Source of the DNA: Leucobacter chironomi DSM 19883
GTDB lineage: Bacteria; Actinomycetota; Actinomycetes; Actinomycetales; Microbacteriaceae
Length of the DNA stretch: 64,000 nt
Assembly (NCBI RefSeq): GCF_000421845.1
Contig: NZ_ATXU01000010.1
Location: 1 to 64,000 of the forward strand
Reading direction: 5' to 3'
The notes under the pieces are model-generated. The model was not told the DNA's origin, searched no databases, and saw nothing but the letters and a program-made list of their open reading frames with translations. The stretch's first letter is position 1. Each line of letters opens with the position of its first letter. The position numbers were made by a program, and so were the translations under genes. This document shows, in pieces, positions 11,324-20,033 of this stretch.

Positions 11324-12262
11324 CTACGCCTGTTCGAGCAGCCAGGCCATGAGGGCCTTCTGCGCGTGCACGCGGTTCTCGGCCTCATCCCAGACGACGC
11401 TCCGCGGGCCGTCGATCACCTCGGGGGCGACCTCGTACTCGCGGTAGGCGGGCAGGCAGTGCAGGAAGATGGCGTCGTCGGCCGCGTGCTCCATCAGCTC
11501 GGGGGTGACCCGGTAGGCGCCGAAGGTGGCGATGCGCTCGGCCTTCTCCTCCTCCTGCCCCATCGAGACCCAGGTGTCGGTGATGACCGCGTCGGCGCCG
11601 CGCACCGCCTCGATCGGGTCGGTGAGGATCGTCACGCTGCCGCCGGTCTCGGCGGCGATCCGCTTCGCATCGGCCACGATGTCCTCGCGCGGGTGGTAGC
11701 CCGCGGGGCCCGCCACCCGGATGTGCATGCCCGCGGTGGCGAAGCCGAGCAGGTAGGAGTGCCCCATGTTGTTCGCGGCGTCGCCGACGTAGGTGGCGGT
11801 GAGGCCGGCGAGCTCGCCGCCGTTGCGGGCCGCGCGGTGCTCGCGGATCGTCTGCAGGTCGGCGAGGATCTGGCACGGGTGGAAGTCGTCCGAGAGCGAG
11901 TTGATCACCGGCACCGTCGCGTGCGCGGCCATCTCTTCGAGGCCGGAGTGCGCGTAGGTGCGCCACACGATCAGCTCGACCATGCGCGAGAGCACCTTGG
12001 CGGTGTCGGAGATCGACTCCTTACCGCCCATCTGGGAGTTCTTCGAATCCATGATGAGCGGGTTGCCGCCGAGATCGGCGACACCCACCGAGAAGCTCAC
12101 CTGGGTGCGGGTGGAGGTCTTGTCGAAGATGACCGCGGCGGTCTTCTGCCCGTCGAGCGGACGTCGCGCGAAACGATCCTTCTTGAGCGCTGCGGCAAGG
12201 TCGAGCACCTCGCGCTGCTCGGCGGGGCTCAGGTCGTCGTCTCGCAGGAAGTGTCTGGTCAC
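11324..12262 (-). CDS. argF: Ornithine carbamoyltransferase
   Basis: A 312-residue transcarbamylase making citrulline from ornithine and carbamoyl phosphate. The carbamoyl-phosphate motif STRT (50-53), the FHPCQILADL motif (HPxQ) and the ornithine-loop HCLPA (around residue 270) are all present. The HCLPA cysteine distinguishes ornithine from aspartate carbamoyltransferase. Start GTG 12262 is 6 bp after TAGGCT (12269-12274), so it is probably leaderless. It lies directly upstream of argH on the same strand. Its promoter is embedded in the terminator hairpin of the glutamine-synthetase-like gene. Confidence 0.96.
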   Translation of the reverse strand: MTRHFLRDDDLSPAEQREVLDLAAALKKDRFARRPLDGQKTAAVIFDKTSTRTQVSFSVGVADLGGNPLIMDSKNSQMGGKESISDTAKVLSRMVELIVWRTYAHSGLEEMAAHATVPVINSLSDDFHPCQILADLQTIREHRAARNGGELAGLTATYVGDAANNMGHSYLLGFATAGMHIRVAGPAGYHPREDIVADAKRIAAETGGSVTILTDPIEAVRGADAVITDTWVSMGQEEEKAERIATFGAYRVTPELMEHAADDAIFLHCLPAYREYEVAPEVIDGPRSVVWDEAENRVHAQKALMAWLLEQA

Positions 12263-12268
12263 AGGACC

Positions 12269-12274
12269 AGCCTA
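12269..12274 (-). promoter_or_regulatory. Putative leaderless -10 box of argF
   Basis: TAGGCT six bases before GTG 12262. The box forms part of the distal arm of the hairpin at 12270-12299. Confidence 0.5.
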
Positions 12275-12299
12275 CCCGGAGCGCAGACTCCGGGTAGGC
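12270..12299 (-). terminator. Terminator of the amine-utilisation operon
   Basis: Perfect 12-bp stem GCCTACCCGGAG (12270-12281) with CTCCGGGTAGGC (12288-12299), loop CGCAGA, starting about 11 bp past the stop of the GS-like gene. There is no U tract, as is common for actinobacterial terminators. Confidence 0.6.
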
Positions 12300-12309
12300 G
12301 ACCCGATGC

Positions 12310-13629
12310 TCAGTACGTCGTCGCGTAGGCGTCGTACTTCTGCGCGGGATCGAGACCGGCCACCCGGGCGATCTCGGCACGCTTGACCGCGGTGAAGGTG
12401 TCGGCGAAGTCGCGCGAGAACCATCCCTGCACGGTCTCCGACTCCGTGAAGGCGTCGAGGGCCTCCTCCAGCGTCGCCGGGATGCTGCGGATGCCGAGCC
12501 GGTCGCGCTCCGCCTCGGAGAGCTCCGCCGCTTCGCCGTGCACGATGCTCGGCGCCGGCAGGCCGCGCCGGATGCCGTCGAGGCCCGCCCGGATCAGGCA
12601 GCCGAGCACGAGCCACGGGTTCGCGGTGGCGTCGGCCGCGCGATACTCCAGGTTGTACTGCTTCTGATGGTTGGCGCCCGGAATGTCGAAGAGCGGGCAG
12701 ATCCGCAGCAGCGCCTCGCGGTTGTTCTCGCCGAGGAAGACACCGCCAGCGCTCCACCGGTTGGGCGCCAGGCGCTCGTACGAGATCGGCGCGGAGGCGG
12801 CGATCGCCTGGATCGCTTCGGCGTGCTCCAGGATGCCCGCGGCGAAGGAGCCGGCGACCTCCGAGAGCTTGCCGGGCCGGCTCGAATCGTAGGTGACGAA
12901 CCGACCCTCGCCGTCCTGGAGGCTCAGGTGCACGTGCACGCCGTTGCCGCCGCCGTTCTCCTCGATGATCGGCGAGAAGGTGATGCGCTTGCCGAGCAGG
13001 CTGGCGACGTGCCTGGTGATCTCGCGCAGGTAGATGGCGCGGTCGGCGGCGACCAGGGCCGGCGCGGGACGGATGGTGACCTCGAACTGGTTGCGACCGA
13101 ACTCGGGGAGCCACATCTCGGGTTCGAGGCCGGCATCCTGCAGCGCGGCGACGAGCAGCCCGCCGAGCTCCTCCTCTTCGAGGAAGGATTCGAGCGAGAA
13201 GGGCGCGTTCACGGGGCTGCCGTCGTCGTCGCGCAGCATGAACTCGTGCTCGAACGACGACACCACGCTGAGCCCGGTCTCGGCTTCGAGATCCTGGATC
13301 GCGTTCTTCAGGAAGCTGCGGGGGTCGTTCTCCCAGGGCTCGCCTGCGGGCGTGTGGATGTCGGCCAGCACCATCGTCGTCTGCTCGCCCGTGTCGTTCA
13401 GCGCCACGGTGGCGATGCTCGACACATCAGGCATGAGGCGCAGGTCGCCCACCGAGCCGAAGGGATTGGGGGCGACGATCGAACCGAAGGCGTCGATCGC
13501 GAGGTTCGCCGGCACCCAGCCGCAGCCGGTGCTCAGATACTTCTGGAAGTCCTGCTGCGGGAAGGCGCGGCCCCGGGCCTTCGCCGCGAGATCGGAGGTG
13601 AGGATGATGCCGAGGGGTTCTTTTCTCAT
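12310..13629 (-). CDS. Glutamine synthetase-like amine:glutamate ligase (FluG/PuuA type)
   Basis: A 439-residue enzyme of the GS family but without the spacing of a housekeeping GlnA. Catalytic-core motifs are present: FEHEFML, ENGGGNGVHVHLSL (metal/glutamate binding), PNRWS followed by GENNREALLRICP, and NLEYRAADATANPWL. GS paralogs of this class ligate glutamate to an amine with ATP (gamma-glutamylputrescine in PuuA, gamma-glutamylethanolamide in a Streptomyces GlnA4). Last gene of the operon with an RpiR regulator, aminotransferase, amidohydrolases and permease. ATG 13629 has AAGGA about six bases upstream. The amine substrate is unknown; the divergent decarboxylase suggests a di- or polyamine. 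No adenylylation tyrosine motif is evident. Confidence 0.85.
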   Translation of the reverse strand: MRKEPLGIILTSDLAAKARGRAFPQQDFQKYLSTGCGWVPANLAIDAFGSIVAPNPFGSVGDLRLMPDVSSIATVALNDTGEQTTMVLADIHTPAGEPWENDPRSFLKNAIQDLEAETGLSVVSSFEHEFMLRDDDGSPVNAPFSLESFLEEEELGGLLVAALQDAGLEPEMWLPEFGRNQFEVTIRPAPALVAADRAIYLREITRHVASLLGKRITFSPIIEENGGGNGVHVHLSLQDGEGRFVTYDSSRPGKLSEVAGSFAAGILEHAEAIQAIAASAPISYERLAPNRWSAGGVFLGENNREALLRICPLFDIPGANHQKQYNLEYRAADATANPWLVLGCLIRAGLDGIRRGLPAPSIVHGEAAELSEAERDRLGIRSIPATLEEALDAFTESETVQGWFSRDFADTFTAVKRAEIARVAGLDPAQKYDAYATTY

Positions 13630-13714
13630 GATGCGTCCTTACATGGTGAGGAGTGAAGGGTACGGGGCGGCGGAGCCGTGCGGCGCCGCCGATGCTTCGG
13701 GGCCGGCTGCCCGG

Positions 13715-14557
13715 CTACTCCCAGGCGTCGAAGGCCTGGATCCGCCCGAGAGGTTCGGCGCCGAGCTCGGCGACGACTCCAGCGATGACGGTCTCGACGA
13801 GCGCGAGCGCCGGCACGAGCGAGTCGAACGGGCTCGGCGCCTCGACCACGCTCGACAGCAGGCAGTCGGCGTGCTTGGCGGCCGGCGACAGCCAGGGGTC
13901 GGTGAACAGCACGGTGCTGACCCGGTTCGTCTTGGCACGGGCGACGAACGACACCGTCGCATCCTGATAGCGGCGGTAGTCGAACGCCACCAGCACATCT
14001 CGCGGGCCGAAGTCGAGCAGCGCGAGCGACTTGTCCGATTCGGTGTGGCCGACGAAGCGCACCTCGGGCCTGAGCATCCGCAGGTGGATCGTCAGATACT
14101 CGGCCAGCAGGCCGCTGTATCGGCCACCCACCGTCCAGATGCGGCGCTTCGGGTCGGCCAGCAGCTGCACCACCCGGTCGAACTCCGACCCCGGCGCCGC
14201 ATCGAGGCTCGCCGCGATCCCGTCGCTGAAGACGCGTTTGGCCTCTCCGAGCACCCGGTGCCCGTCGCTGGCGTCGCCGCGCCGGGAGGCGTACTGGTCG
14301 ATCGGAGAGGTCGTGCGCTGCGCGATCTCCTGCCGCAGCAGTTCCTGCATCCGGGGGTACGACGGGATTCCGATCTTCGCGAGCATGCGGAACACCGTCG
14401 GCGTGCTCACACTCGCCCGCTCGGCCAGCTTCGTCACCGACTCGAGGCCGGCGACCGGGTAGTCGGCGATCAACGCCCGTGCGACCTTCTTCTCGGACGG
14501 GCTCATCGCATCGAGCGAGATCTTCAACGTCTCGGCGAGGGTGCGTGATTCCTGCAT
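13715..14557 (-). CDS. RpiR-family transcriptional regulator (HTH + SIS domain)
   Basis: A 280-residue regulator. Residues ~1-78 are an RpiR-type HTH (MSPSEKKVARALIADYPVAG, KLAERASVSTPTVFRMLAKI). Residues ~110-270 are a SIS domain, normally a phosphosugar sensor (RRIWTVGGRYSGLLAEYLTI, FGPRDVLVAFDYRRY). ATG 14557 is preceded by GGAGAGG. It sits inside the operon, 14 bp after the aminotransferase and 85 bp before the GS-like gene, and probably regulates the whole cluster. RpiR regulators inside amine clusters, rather than sugar clusters, are less usual, so the ligand may be an amino compound. Confidence 0.88.
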   Translation of the reverse strand: MQESRTLAETLKISLDAMSPSEKKVARALIADYPVAGLESVTKLAERASVSTPTVFRMLAKIGIPSYPRMQELLRQEIAQRTTSPIDQYASRRGDASDGHRVLGEAKRVFSDGIAASLDAAPGSEFDRVVQLLADPKRRIWTVGGRYSGLLAEYLTIHLRMLRPEVRFVGHTESDKSLALLDFGPRDVLVAFDYRRYQDATVSFVARAKTNRVSTVLFTDPWLSPAAKHADCLLSSVVEAPSPFDSLVPALALVETVIAGVVAELGAEPLGRIQAFDAWE

Positions 14558-14571
14558 TTCCGGGTCCTCTC

Positions 14572-15891
14572 CTACCAGCCCCGGTACGGGGCGATGTCGG
14601 CGTCGGAGACGACGCCCGAGCGCACATCGATGATGGCCGCGTCGAGCAGGTCCACGGCCCGCAGCGCCTCCTCGGCGGTCAGCGTGAGCGGCGGGGTCAG
14701 TTCGACCACGTTGTCCCGTACGAGGTAGCAGATCGCGCCGAGCTGCCACATCCGGTAGATCACCCGCTTCGCGAAGTCGGCGTCGGCGTCCTCACGTTCC
14801 TGGGCGCCCGGCTCGGCGCGCAGCTCGATCCCGAGGCTGAGACCGCGGCCCCGTACCTCGTGGATCTCGGGGGTGCGCTCGGCGAGCTCCGCGATGAGCG
14901 TCCGCAGCTGGATGCCGCGCTCCTCGGCCGCCTCCACGAGGTGCTCCGCCGCGATGGTCTCGAGCACGGCTCGTCCGCTCGCCGCGGCGATCGCGTTGCC
15001 CGCCGTCGTGAGCAGCGCGCTCGCGGGGGCAGCATCCAGCACCTCGGCCGGGCCGACGACGGCCGAAAGCGGCAACCCGCCGCCGAGCGCCTTGCCGAAG
15101 GTGACCAGATCCGGCACGACCCCGTCGTGCTGGAAGCCGTGCATGCGCCCGGTGCGGGCGAGGCCGACCTTGACCTCGTCGCAGATGAGCAGAGCCCCGG
15201 CGGCCCGGGCGCGGTGCGCGAGACCGCGGAGGAAGCCGGGCGGCGGCACGAGCAGCCCCCCGTCGGACTGGTGCGACTCCACGATGATCGCGGCGACGTC
15301 GCCGCCCGCGAGTTCGGCGTCGAGCGCGGCGAAGACGTGCGCGAGCGCCGCCGCGTCCGCCGCGGGGTCGCCCGTCTCGACCGGATAGTCGAGCAGGGCG
15401 CTCGCGGGGTCGGCCGGCACTCCGCCGTCGACGAAGACACCGCTCACCGCCTGCGCCGCGCCGGAGCCGCCGTGGTACCCGCCGCGGAAGGCGACGATCC
15501 GTGGTCGGCCGGTGGCCGCCCGAGCGGCGGCGAGCGCCGAGTTGTTCGCGTCGGTGCCGGCGTGGCCGAGCAGCACCCGCCGGTCGCCGTCGCCGGGGGT
15601 GCGTTCGAGCAGCAGCTCGCCGAGCTCCACCGCGAACGGGTTCGTGGCGGAGAGCACGCTCGCTCCGGCGCCTGTCGCGGCGGCGTCCCCGATCGCTGCG
15701 ATGACGCGGGGGTGGGCGTGGCCGACGCTGTTCGCGCCCCACGCCGCGGAGAGATCGAGCAGGCGGCGTCCGGTGTCGTCGATGACCTCGCTCCCCCGCC
15801 CCGAGACGACGCTCGCGGGGAAGAAGCGCAGCTTCTGATTGCCGGCGATGACCCGAGCATCGCGATCGAGCAGTGCGGGCGCGGCGCTCAT
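14572..15891 (-). CDS. Class III PLP-dependent aminotransferase
   Basis: A 439-residue fold-type I omega-aminotransferase (ornithine/GABA/putrescine aminotransferase group). Visible features: LRFFPASVVSGRGSEVIDDT at the N-terminus, AWGANSVGHAHPRV, the PLP-phosphate loop LLGHAGTDANNSALAAARAA, and ICDEVKVGLARTG (cofactor Asp). VTFGKALGGGLPLSAVVG carries the Schiff-base lysine. Start ATG 15891 overlaps the upstream M20 stop (ATGA), so the long 5' extension of the open frame is not used. In this context it could deaminate a terminal amine or a gamma-glutamylated amine; the exact substrate is not predictable. Confidence 0.9.
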   Translation of the reverse strand: MSAAPALLDRDARVIAGNQKLRFFPASVVSGRGSEVIDDTGRRLLDLSAAWGANSVGHAHPRVIAAIGDAAATGAGASVLSATNPFAVELGELLLERTPGDGDRRVLLGHAGTDANNSALAAARAATGRPRIVAFRGGYHGGSGAAQAVSGVFVDGGVPADPASALLDYPVETGDPAADAAALAHVFAALDAELAGGDVAAIIVESHQSDGGLLVPPPGFLRGLAHRARAAGALLICDEVKVGLARTGRMHGFQHDGVVPDLVTFGKALGGGLPLSAVVGPAEVLDAAPASALLTTAGNAIAAASGRAVLETIAAEHLVEAAEERGIQLRTLIAELAERTPEIHEVRGRGLSLGIELRAEPGAQEREDADADFAKRVIYRMWQLGAICYLVRDNVVELTPPLTLTAEEALRAVDLLDAAIIDVRSGVVSDADIAPYRGW

Positions 15892-17156
15892 GACCCGGCT
15901 CCGGGGGCTCCGGGGGCGGCTGCTGCGGTCGCATCGACGGCTGCGGCCGCATGGGCCGTCTGCGCGATCCTCGCGTCGAGGAGGTCGCAGGCTCCGAGGT
16001 AGCCCGAGACGAGGGCGAGCGTGACGCGGCGCACCGCATCCTCGTCCGGCAGGAAGTTCGCACTGTGGAGGCTCGGCTGCGGCACCGCCCCGGTGGTCTC
16101 CACGCCGACGAAGGCCATCAGCCCCGGCAGCTCCTCCGAGAAGAACGAGAAGTCGTCGGCCCCGCACGACCGCATCGGCTCGCTCGTCTCGAGCCCCAGG
16201 CTGCGCAGCCGCTCGTCGACGAGATCGACGAGCTCGGCGTCGTTCTCCAGCACGGGCTCGCCGAGCGTGATCTCGACCTCGGCGGTCACCCCGTGCGCGG
16301 CGGCCATGCCGGCAGCGTAGCTGCGGATCGCGGTGTGCGCGTTCTCGCGGTCGCTGCGATCCATGGTGCGCAGGGTGCCCGCGAAGGAGCCGGAGTGAGG
16401 GATCACGTTCGCGATCCGTCCGGCCGAGATCCGGCCCACGGTGAACACTGCGGGCCGCATCGGCGAGATGGTGCGGCGCAGCACCTCGGTGAGGCCGATC
16501 ACCATCTGGGAGAGCACGGGAATCGGGTTCTGGGCCTCGTGCGGGTACGCGCCGTGGCCGCCGTGACCGCGCACGGTGACGGTGATCTCGTCGGCGGCGG
16601 CGTTCGTGGGGCCCTTGCCCGTCGCCACCGCTCCGACCGGGATGCGCGGGTGCACATGCGCGGCGAGCACCACTTCGACGCGGTGCCGGGCGAGCGCGCC
16701 GGAGCGGACGATGTCGAGCGCGCCTGACGGGTACGCCTCCTCCCGCGGCTGGAGGAACGGCACGAAGGCGTACGGCAGGCCCATCTCGGCTTCCACCTCG
16801 GCAGCGGCCCCGGCGAGCGCGAGCAGCGCCGCCTGGTGCACGTCGTGCCCGCAGGCGTGCATCACGCCGGTCGTGGAGGCGAACGGCGCGCCCGTCGCCT
16901 CAGCCACCGGCAGGGCGTCGAGCTCGGCGCGGACGGCGACGGACGGCCCGCCGTGCGGGCCGATCCGCCCGATCCGCCCGGTTTCGGCGACCGTATCCAT
17001 CGGCGTGGGCATGCGTTCGGCGATCCAGGCCGCCGTGCCGTGCTCGGCGCCGGAGACCTCCGCCATGCCGTGCAGTTCCTCGCGGTCGCGCACTGCCGCG
17101 GGGATGCGGGCGAGAGCGGCCTCGGTGAGCCTCGCCGCGAGGACTGCGTGGTTCAT
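15888..17156 (-). CDS. M20-family amidohydrolase/peptidase (HipO-like)
   Basis: A 422-residue zinc amidohydrolase of the M20D group, whose members remove acyl or aminoacyl groups from amides. Metal-site motifs: MHACGHDVHQAALL, a glutamate-bearing PREEAYPSG, HVHPRIPVG, then HGGHGAYPHEAQNPI in the dimerisation lid and LHSANF with the last ligand near the C-terminus. Start ATG 17156 overlaps the stop of the upstream amidohydrolase, and its own stop overlaps the aminotransferase start, so translation is coupled on both sides. It could hydrolyse a gamma-glutamyl amide or N-acyl amine made by neighbouring enzymes. The C-terminal tail is Ala-rich low complexity. Confidence 0.87.
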   Translation of the reverse strand: MNHAVLAARLTEAALARIPAAVRDREELHGMAEVSGAEHGTAAWIAERMPTPMDTVAETGRIGRIGPHGGPSVAVRAELDALPVAEATGAPFASTTGVMHACGHDVHQAALLALAGAAAEVEAEMGLPYAFVPFLQPREEAYPSGALDIVRSGALARHRVEVVLAAHVHPRIPVGAVATGKGPTNAAADEITVTVRGHGGHGAYPHEAQNPIPVLSQMVIGLTEVLRRTISPMRPAVFTVGRISAGRIANVIPHSGSFAGTLRTMDRSDRENAHTAIRSYAAGMAAAHGVTAEVEITLGEPVLENDAELVDLVDERLRSLGLETSEPMRSCGADDFSFFSEELPGLMAFVGVETTGAVPQPSLHSANFLPDEDAVRRVTLALVSGYLGACDLLDARIAQTAHAAAAVDATAAAAPGAPGAGS

Positions 17157-18334
17157 GCGGGAACCCCCGTCGCTCCGCACCAGGCGGGCTCGTCGGCCAG
17201 CCCGTACGCTCTGATCGCGTTCTCGCCGCTGATCTTGCGGATCAGGCGCTCGCCGTCGGCGGCGCTCCACTCGTCGGCGCGGATCCACTCGTCGATCGTC
17301 GCCCGCAGGCCACGACGGAAGAGATGGGCGCCGAGGTGGTAGAGCTCCGGCAAGCCCCACGCATCGGACGAGAAGAGCGCCTTGTCGAAGGGGGTGAGCT
17401 CGAGCGATTCGGCGATCACCTGCGGCGAGCGCGCTCCGACGTAGTTGATCGCGAGGCCGACGTCGCAGAAGACGTGCGGGAAGACGTGCGCGAGGTAGCC
17501 GGCCTGTCGGTGGAAGGGGTAGCAGTGCAGCAGCAGCACCCGGGCGCCCGACTCGCGAGTGCGTCGCAACCACTCGGTCAGCAGCAGCGGATCGCAGCGG
17601 TGCAGGTCGACGTCCGGGTCGCCGAATCCGATGTGGAACTGGATCGCCTGGCGCTCCTCGACCGCGCACCAGATGCCGAAGCGGATGAGCACGGGATCGG
17701 TGATCCGCACCGGTGCGCCCGCCTCGATCTCGGCGAGCCAGCGTTCGGCGGCGCGGATCACCTCGGCGTCGTCGGGTCGCTCAGGGTCGAAGTCGAGGCC
17801 GATCCGGTACGCCGCGATCGATTTCACCCCGACCGCGAGGCGGAGCTGCTCGCGCAGCTCCGCGCGGAACCGGTCCGGGTAGGCCGCGGCCGCGGGACCG
17901 GTCTCGATGATCTGCTCGGCGACGCGCTCCAGCCGCACTACGGCATCGGCGGCCGCGCCGGCGCGAACCGCCATGCCGGCGGGGTCGAGGATGTCGTCCC
18001 CGCGGTGCCCGGTCTCGATGAGGTAGCGGTCGATGCCGGCGGCGCGCAGCAGGCGCTCGTTGACGAGCTCGGGCGCGAGCTCGGCGCGGCGCTCCAGGTA
18101 GCGCTCGGCGCTGACATGCGGTTCGAGATCGAGCACTGGGGCGCACCAGCGGCGGATCGCGACGCCCAGCTGCGAGTCGAACACCGAGGTGCCGCTGGGC
18201 GCGGCCCAGTTGGACTCGGTGATCATGTCCTCGAACGCGGGCCGATCGAGCGTCTGCTCGACGACCCCGTGGCAGTGGTGGTCGATGAGCGGCGCACCGT
18301 CGAATGCCGATGCGTCGAGCGGGGTGGGCGTCAT
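17153..18334 (-). CDS. FluG-type amidohydrolase (TIM barrel)
   Basis: A 393-residue amidohydrolase-superfamily protein resembling the N-terminal half of FluG. Metal-ligand motifs: LIDHHCHG at the N-terminus, IQFHIGFGDPDVDL mid-protein, LLHCYPFHRQAGYLAHVFPH, and SSDAWGLPELYHLGA near residue 320. In fungi and some bacteria FluG is a single protein of this domain fused to a GS-like domain. Here the two halves are separate genes of one operon, which argues that they act on the same metabolite. RBS AAGGA lies about six bases before ATG 18334; 22 bp separate it from the permease gene. Confidence 0.85.
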   Translation of the reverse strand: MTPTPLDASAFDGAPLIDHHCHGVVEQTLDRPAFEDMITESNWAAPSGTSVFDSQLGVAIRRWCAPVLDLEPHVSAERYLERRAELAPELVNERLLRAAGIDRYLIETGHRGDDILDPAGMAVRAGAAADAVVRLERVAEQIIETGPAAAAYPDRFRAELREQLRLAVGVKSIAAYRIGLDFDPERPDDAEVIRAAERWLAEIEAGAPVRITDPVLIRFGIWCAVEERQAIQFHIGFGDPDVDLHRCDPLLLTEWLRRTRESGARVLLLHCYPFHRQAGYLAHVFPHVFCDVGLAINYVGARSPQVIAESLELTPFDKALFSSDAWGLPELYHLGAHLFRRGLRATIDEWIRADEWSAADGERLIRKISGENAIRAYGLADEPAWCGATGVPA

Positions 18335-18356
18335 TCCAGTTCCTTCCGGATGCGGA

Positions 18357-19802
18357 TCAGTCGAGGTCTTCGGCGGAGAGCCGACCGCCGATGCGCTCGG
18401 CGAGCTTCGGCATCGTGACGATGATGATGAGGCCGACGAGGCACCAGGCTCCCGCGATCCACGGGAAGTAGGTGTAGGGGGCCTGCTGCCCGATCACCTG
18501 CACAGCGTAGACGAACGCGAGGTAGACGAGCCCGAGCACGGGCATGACGACCTCCCACTTCGGGATTCGGGTGCGTCGGCGGAAGACGTAGACGATCACG
18601 CCGACCGAGGTCATGCCGTAGGCGACCACCATGCAGAGGGTGGCGATCGTCGCGTACCAGTAGTAGGCGTCGAAGGCGGTGCCGCCGAAGATCGAGATGC
18701 CGCCGGCGAGCAGGAGCGCGAGCACGATGGTGGTGAACACGGCGGCGGTGGGCACGCCGGTGCGGGGGTTCGCCACGCCGAGACGCTTCGGGCCGAAACC
18801 GTCTCGGGCGAGCGCGTAGATGAGCCTCGCGGCGGCAGCGGTAGAGCTCAGCACCGAGGCGAACGCCACGACGAACGCGATGAAGGCGATGAGCAGCGCG
18901 TACTCACGGCCGATGTAGAGGGTGGAGAGTTCGGTGAGCGTGGAGTTCGATCCGGCGAAGGCAGCGACGCCGGCCTCGCCGGTGCCGTAGCCGACGGTCT
19001 GGGCGAACATCATCACGAGGTAGAGGAGGCCGGCGACGACGATGGCGCCGAGCAGGGCCCGCGGGATCACGCGCCGCGGGTTCTCGGTCTCCTCGCCGAG
19101 CGAGGTGCCCGACTCGAACCCGGCCCACGACAGGAAGGCGAACACCGACGCGGTGAGGATCGCGGTGCCGCTGGCCTCGCCCGGCAGGAACGCGCTCCAG
19201 TCGATCGTGGCGCCCTCGACCGGTGCGTCGCCGGTGCCGACGCGCCAGAAGATGACGGCGGCGAGCACGAGCATCGCGAGCACGCCCAGCGAGCCGATGA
19301 CGAAGAGCACCCGGGTCACGATCCGGGATTCTCTGACGTTGAGGACCACGACGAGCACCGCCACGACGAGCGCGACGATGATCCACGGCACACTGCGCAG
19401 GCCGCCGCCGAACTGCTCGGCCCAGGCCTCGAAGAACACGCCCGTGGCGCCGAGGATGCAGGCGGCGAAAAAGAGGTAGGTGCCGAGCAGCGCGAAGCCG
19501 CCGAAGAAGCCGGCGCGCGGCCCGATGGTCGCTCCGGCGAGGGCGTAGACGGATCCCGCGTGGGTGAAGTACCCGGTGAGCCTGATGAAGCCGTAGCCGA
19601 CGAGCAGCGTGCCGATGAATGCGAGGGCGAAGGTGAACGGCACGGACTTGCCGACGAGCCCGGCGACGCCGATCCCGTTGAGCGCCATCGCCATCACCGG
19701 CCCCATGAATCCCACCGAGAGGGCGGTCACCTCCCAGATGCGCAGTTTGCGCTTGCCGCCGGTTGCGGCTTCCCGTACGGCCGGGGTCGTGGTCTCAGTC
19801 AT
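18357..19802 (-). CDS. APC-superfamily amino acid/amine permease
   Basis: A 481-residue permease with 12 predicted membrane segments. Helix 1 has the unwound GFMGPVMAMALNGIG stretch and the loop after helix 6 carries FAFLSWAGFESGTSLGEETE, typical of the amino acid/polyamine/organocation superfamily. I chose ATG 19802, which has AAGGAG eight to nine bases upstream; the open frame continues 60 codons further through the promoter. As first gene of the minus-strand operon it likely imports the amine or amino acid that the downstream genes process. Its promoter and 5' UTR contain the inverted repeat and 18-bp duplication described separately. Confidence 0.88.
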   Translation of the reverse strand: MTETTTPAVREAATGGKRKLRIWEVTALSVGFMGPVMAMALNGIGVAGLVGKSVPFTFALAFIGTLLVGYGFIRLTGYFTHAGSVYALAGATIGPRAGFFGGFALLGTYLFFAACILGATGVFFEAWAEQFGGGLRSVPWIIVALVVAVLVVVLNVRESRIVTRVLFVIGSLGVLAMLVLAAVIFWRVGTGDAPVEGATIDWSAFLPGEASGTAILTASVFAFLSWAGFESGTSLGEETENPRRVIPRALLGAIVVAGLLYLVMMFAQTVGYGTGEAGVAAFAGSNSTLTELSTLYIGREYALLIAFIAFVVAFASVLSSTAAAARLIYALARDGFGPKRLGVANPRTGVPTAAVFTTIVLALLLAGGISIFGGTAFDAYYWYATIATLCMVVAYGMTSVGVIVYVFRRRTRIPKWEVVMPVLGLVYLAFVYAVQVIGQQAPYTYFPWIAGAWCLVGLIIIVTMPKLAERIGGRLSAEDLD

Positions 19803-19865
19803 CTGTGCGGACTCCTTCGTCTCTGCTGATCGGCGGTGCTCGCAAGATCCCGGTTCGAGTTCCCG

Positions 19866-19957
19866 GTGGATCGCCGCCGAGCTGTGGATCGCCGCCGAAT
19901 TGAAATGTACACGAAGGTACGTATTTTGCAAAGCGGAATCATTTTGTACAATTTCAA
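19866..19957. promoter_or_regulatory. Divergent control region: permease operon / decarboxylase
   Basis: An AT-rich island in GC-rich DNA. TTGAAATGTAC (19900-19910) and GTACAATTTCAA (19946-19957) form an inverted repeat with one inserted base. On the minus strand -35 TTGCAA and -10 TACATT are 16 bp apart within it and would drive the permease operon. On the plus strand TACAAT could be the decarboxylase -10. Adjacent, GTGGATCGCCGCCGA occurs twice with an 18-bp period (19866-19880 and 19884-19898), inside the permease 5' UTR. RpiR sites are often inverted repeats with TTTC-type cores, so the RpiR protein of this operon is a candidate ligand. Confidence 0.55.
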
Positions 19958-20033
19958 ACAAGTCACGCGGTGCCGGCCCCGGCACCGCACCCGATCATCG
20001 GCGTGCGATCCGCGCCGCGCGAAGGAGCGAACC

